NCBI GenBank assembly: GCA_021732805.1
Contig: JAKFUJ010000144.1
Coordinates: forward strand, 1 to 7,102
DNA: 7,102 bases
Source of the DNA: Betaproteobacteria bacterium
Lineage (GTDB): Bacteria; Pseudomonadota; Gammaproteobacteria; Burkholderiales; SG8-41
Direction: 5' to 3'
Positions 6,913 to 7,102 of the stretch are shown piece after piece. Made by a program: the position numbers and the translations under genes. The notes under the pieces were generated by a model that was not told the origin of the DNA, did no database searches, and saw only the letters and a list, made by a program, of their open reading frames with translations. Position 1 is the stretch's first letter, and each line of letters opens with the position of its first letter.

Positions 6913-6957
6913 AAGAGCGTCAGATTAAACTGTTGACAGTTTAATCTGACGCTCTTA
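6912..6957. repeat. Near-perfect 46-bp palindrome (22-bp arms, 2-nt centre), candidate operator
   Basis: The left arm 6912-6933 is an exact reverse complement of the right arm 6936-6957, with TG between them. As RNA or cruciform it would form a 21-bp stem with a TTGA loop. Each arm holds a 12-bp near-palindrome of its own, CAGATTAAACTG at 6921-6932 and CAGTTTAATCTG at 6937-6948 (each 10 of 12 symmetric), 16 bp centre to centre. The very centre reads TGTTGACA, which fits the general GntR operator pattern GT-N-AC. It overlaps a -35 element and ends 10 bp before the start codon of a probable GntR regulator, so an autoregulatory operator is a reasonable inference. There is no T-run on either side, arguing against a terminator. 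Confidence 0.85.
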
Positions 6958-6961
6958 TTCT
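6933..6961 (+). promoter_or_regulatory. Candidate sigma-70 promoter inside the palindrome
   Basis: TTGACA (6933-6938, 6 of 6 to consensus) is followed after exactly 17 bp by TATTCT (6956-6961, 4 of 6). The -35 box lies at the dyad centre. The expected start of transcription, about 7 nt after the -10 box, falls on or beside the A of ATG 6968, so the transcript would be leaderless or nearly so. The lack of a Shine-Dalgarno before that ATG agrees. No measurement supports it here. Confidence 0.5.
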
Positions 6962-6967
6962 GAGTGC

Positions 6968-7102
6968 ATGAGTGTCAGCCCGCTGCGTCGAGACATCGAA
7001 CCCGATCTGCCCGCCAAAGCCGAGCATGCGGTCGAAGCGCGTCGCGCACAGTCGCTGGTCAGCATCTGCGAGACGGAAATCGAACGCATGATTCTGGATC
7101 TG
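6968..7102 (+). CDS. Probable GntR-family transcriptional regulator, N-terminal part (runs off window end)
   Basis: The frame from ATG 6968 is open for all 45 codons to the window edge; the nearest upstream in-frame stop is at 6947-6949 and no other start lies between, so the start is well constrained if the gene is real. The visible protein begins MSVSPLRRDIEPDLPAKAEH and ends with SLVSICETEIERMILDL. That last stretch resembles the first helix of the GntR winged-helix domain, where a motif like EIERMILxGxLxPGERL is common in FCD/FadR-type members. The helix-turn-helix itself lies beyond the window, so the family call is tentative. No Shine-Dalgarno is present. Its codon use looks like that of the other genes. 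Position beside the catabolic genes, behind a palindromic candidate operator, suggests it controls itself and perhaps the upstream operon (inference). Confidence 0.6.
   Translation, partial: MSVSPLRRDIEPDLPAKAEHAVEARRAQSLVSICETEIERMILDL

Noticed and set aside
6912..6957. The large palindrome as a bidirectional intrinsic terminator
   Set aside because: Neither side has a T-run after the stem, the stem is not GC-rich, and a consensus -35 with a correctly spaced -10 overlaps it. A terminator role is not excluded but is the weaker reading.

Overview
The window looks like a piece of a GC-rich (about 60% by eye) proteobacterial chromosome, most likely a betaproteobacterium of the Burkholderiales type. 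The main pointer is a tripartite-tricarboxylate (Bug/TctC) solute-binding protein, a family greatly expanded in that group, sitting alone beside a catabolic gene set. All genes read on the + strand. I see no tRNA, rRNA, CRISPR array or transposase.

Layout: (1) bases 1-818 are the C-terminal two thirds of a class I PLP aminotransferase, cut by the window edge. (2) 815-2023 is an Old Yellow Enzyme of the YqjM/XenA-like class, overlapping the aminotransferase by 4 nt (ATGA). (3) 2033-4171 is an ATP-dependent hydantoinase/oxoprolinase/acetophenone carboxylase-type A subunit. (4) 4171-5709 is the matching B subunit, joined by a 1-nt TGATG overlap and preceded by a good Shine-Dalgarno. (5) After 70 nt containing a hairpin comes the periplasmic Bug binding protein, 5780-6766. 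(6) 6767-6967 is intergenic, with a very AT-rich tract and a near-perfect 46-bp palindrome carrying a promoter-like TTGACA-17-TATTCT. (7) From 6968 an open frame runs off the window end; its 45 visible residues resemble the start of a GntR-type regulator.

The first four genes are packed tightly enough to be one operon whose promoter lies upstream of the window. Read together (inference), they suggest uptake and breakdown of a small cyclic or carboxylated compound: the Bug protein binds it in the periplasm, the Old Yellow Enzyme reduces an activated C=C bond, the A/B pair opens a lactam/imide ring (or carboxylates a ketone) using ATP, and the aminotransferase removes the amino group released. 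The substrate cannot be read from the sequence. The most unusual features are the palindrome-embedded, possibly leaderless promoter of the regulator and an A8 slippery tract that could, by a -1 shift, connect the aminotransferase frame to the Old Yellow Enzyme frame.
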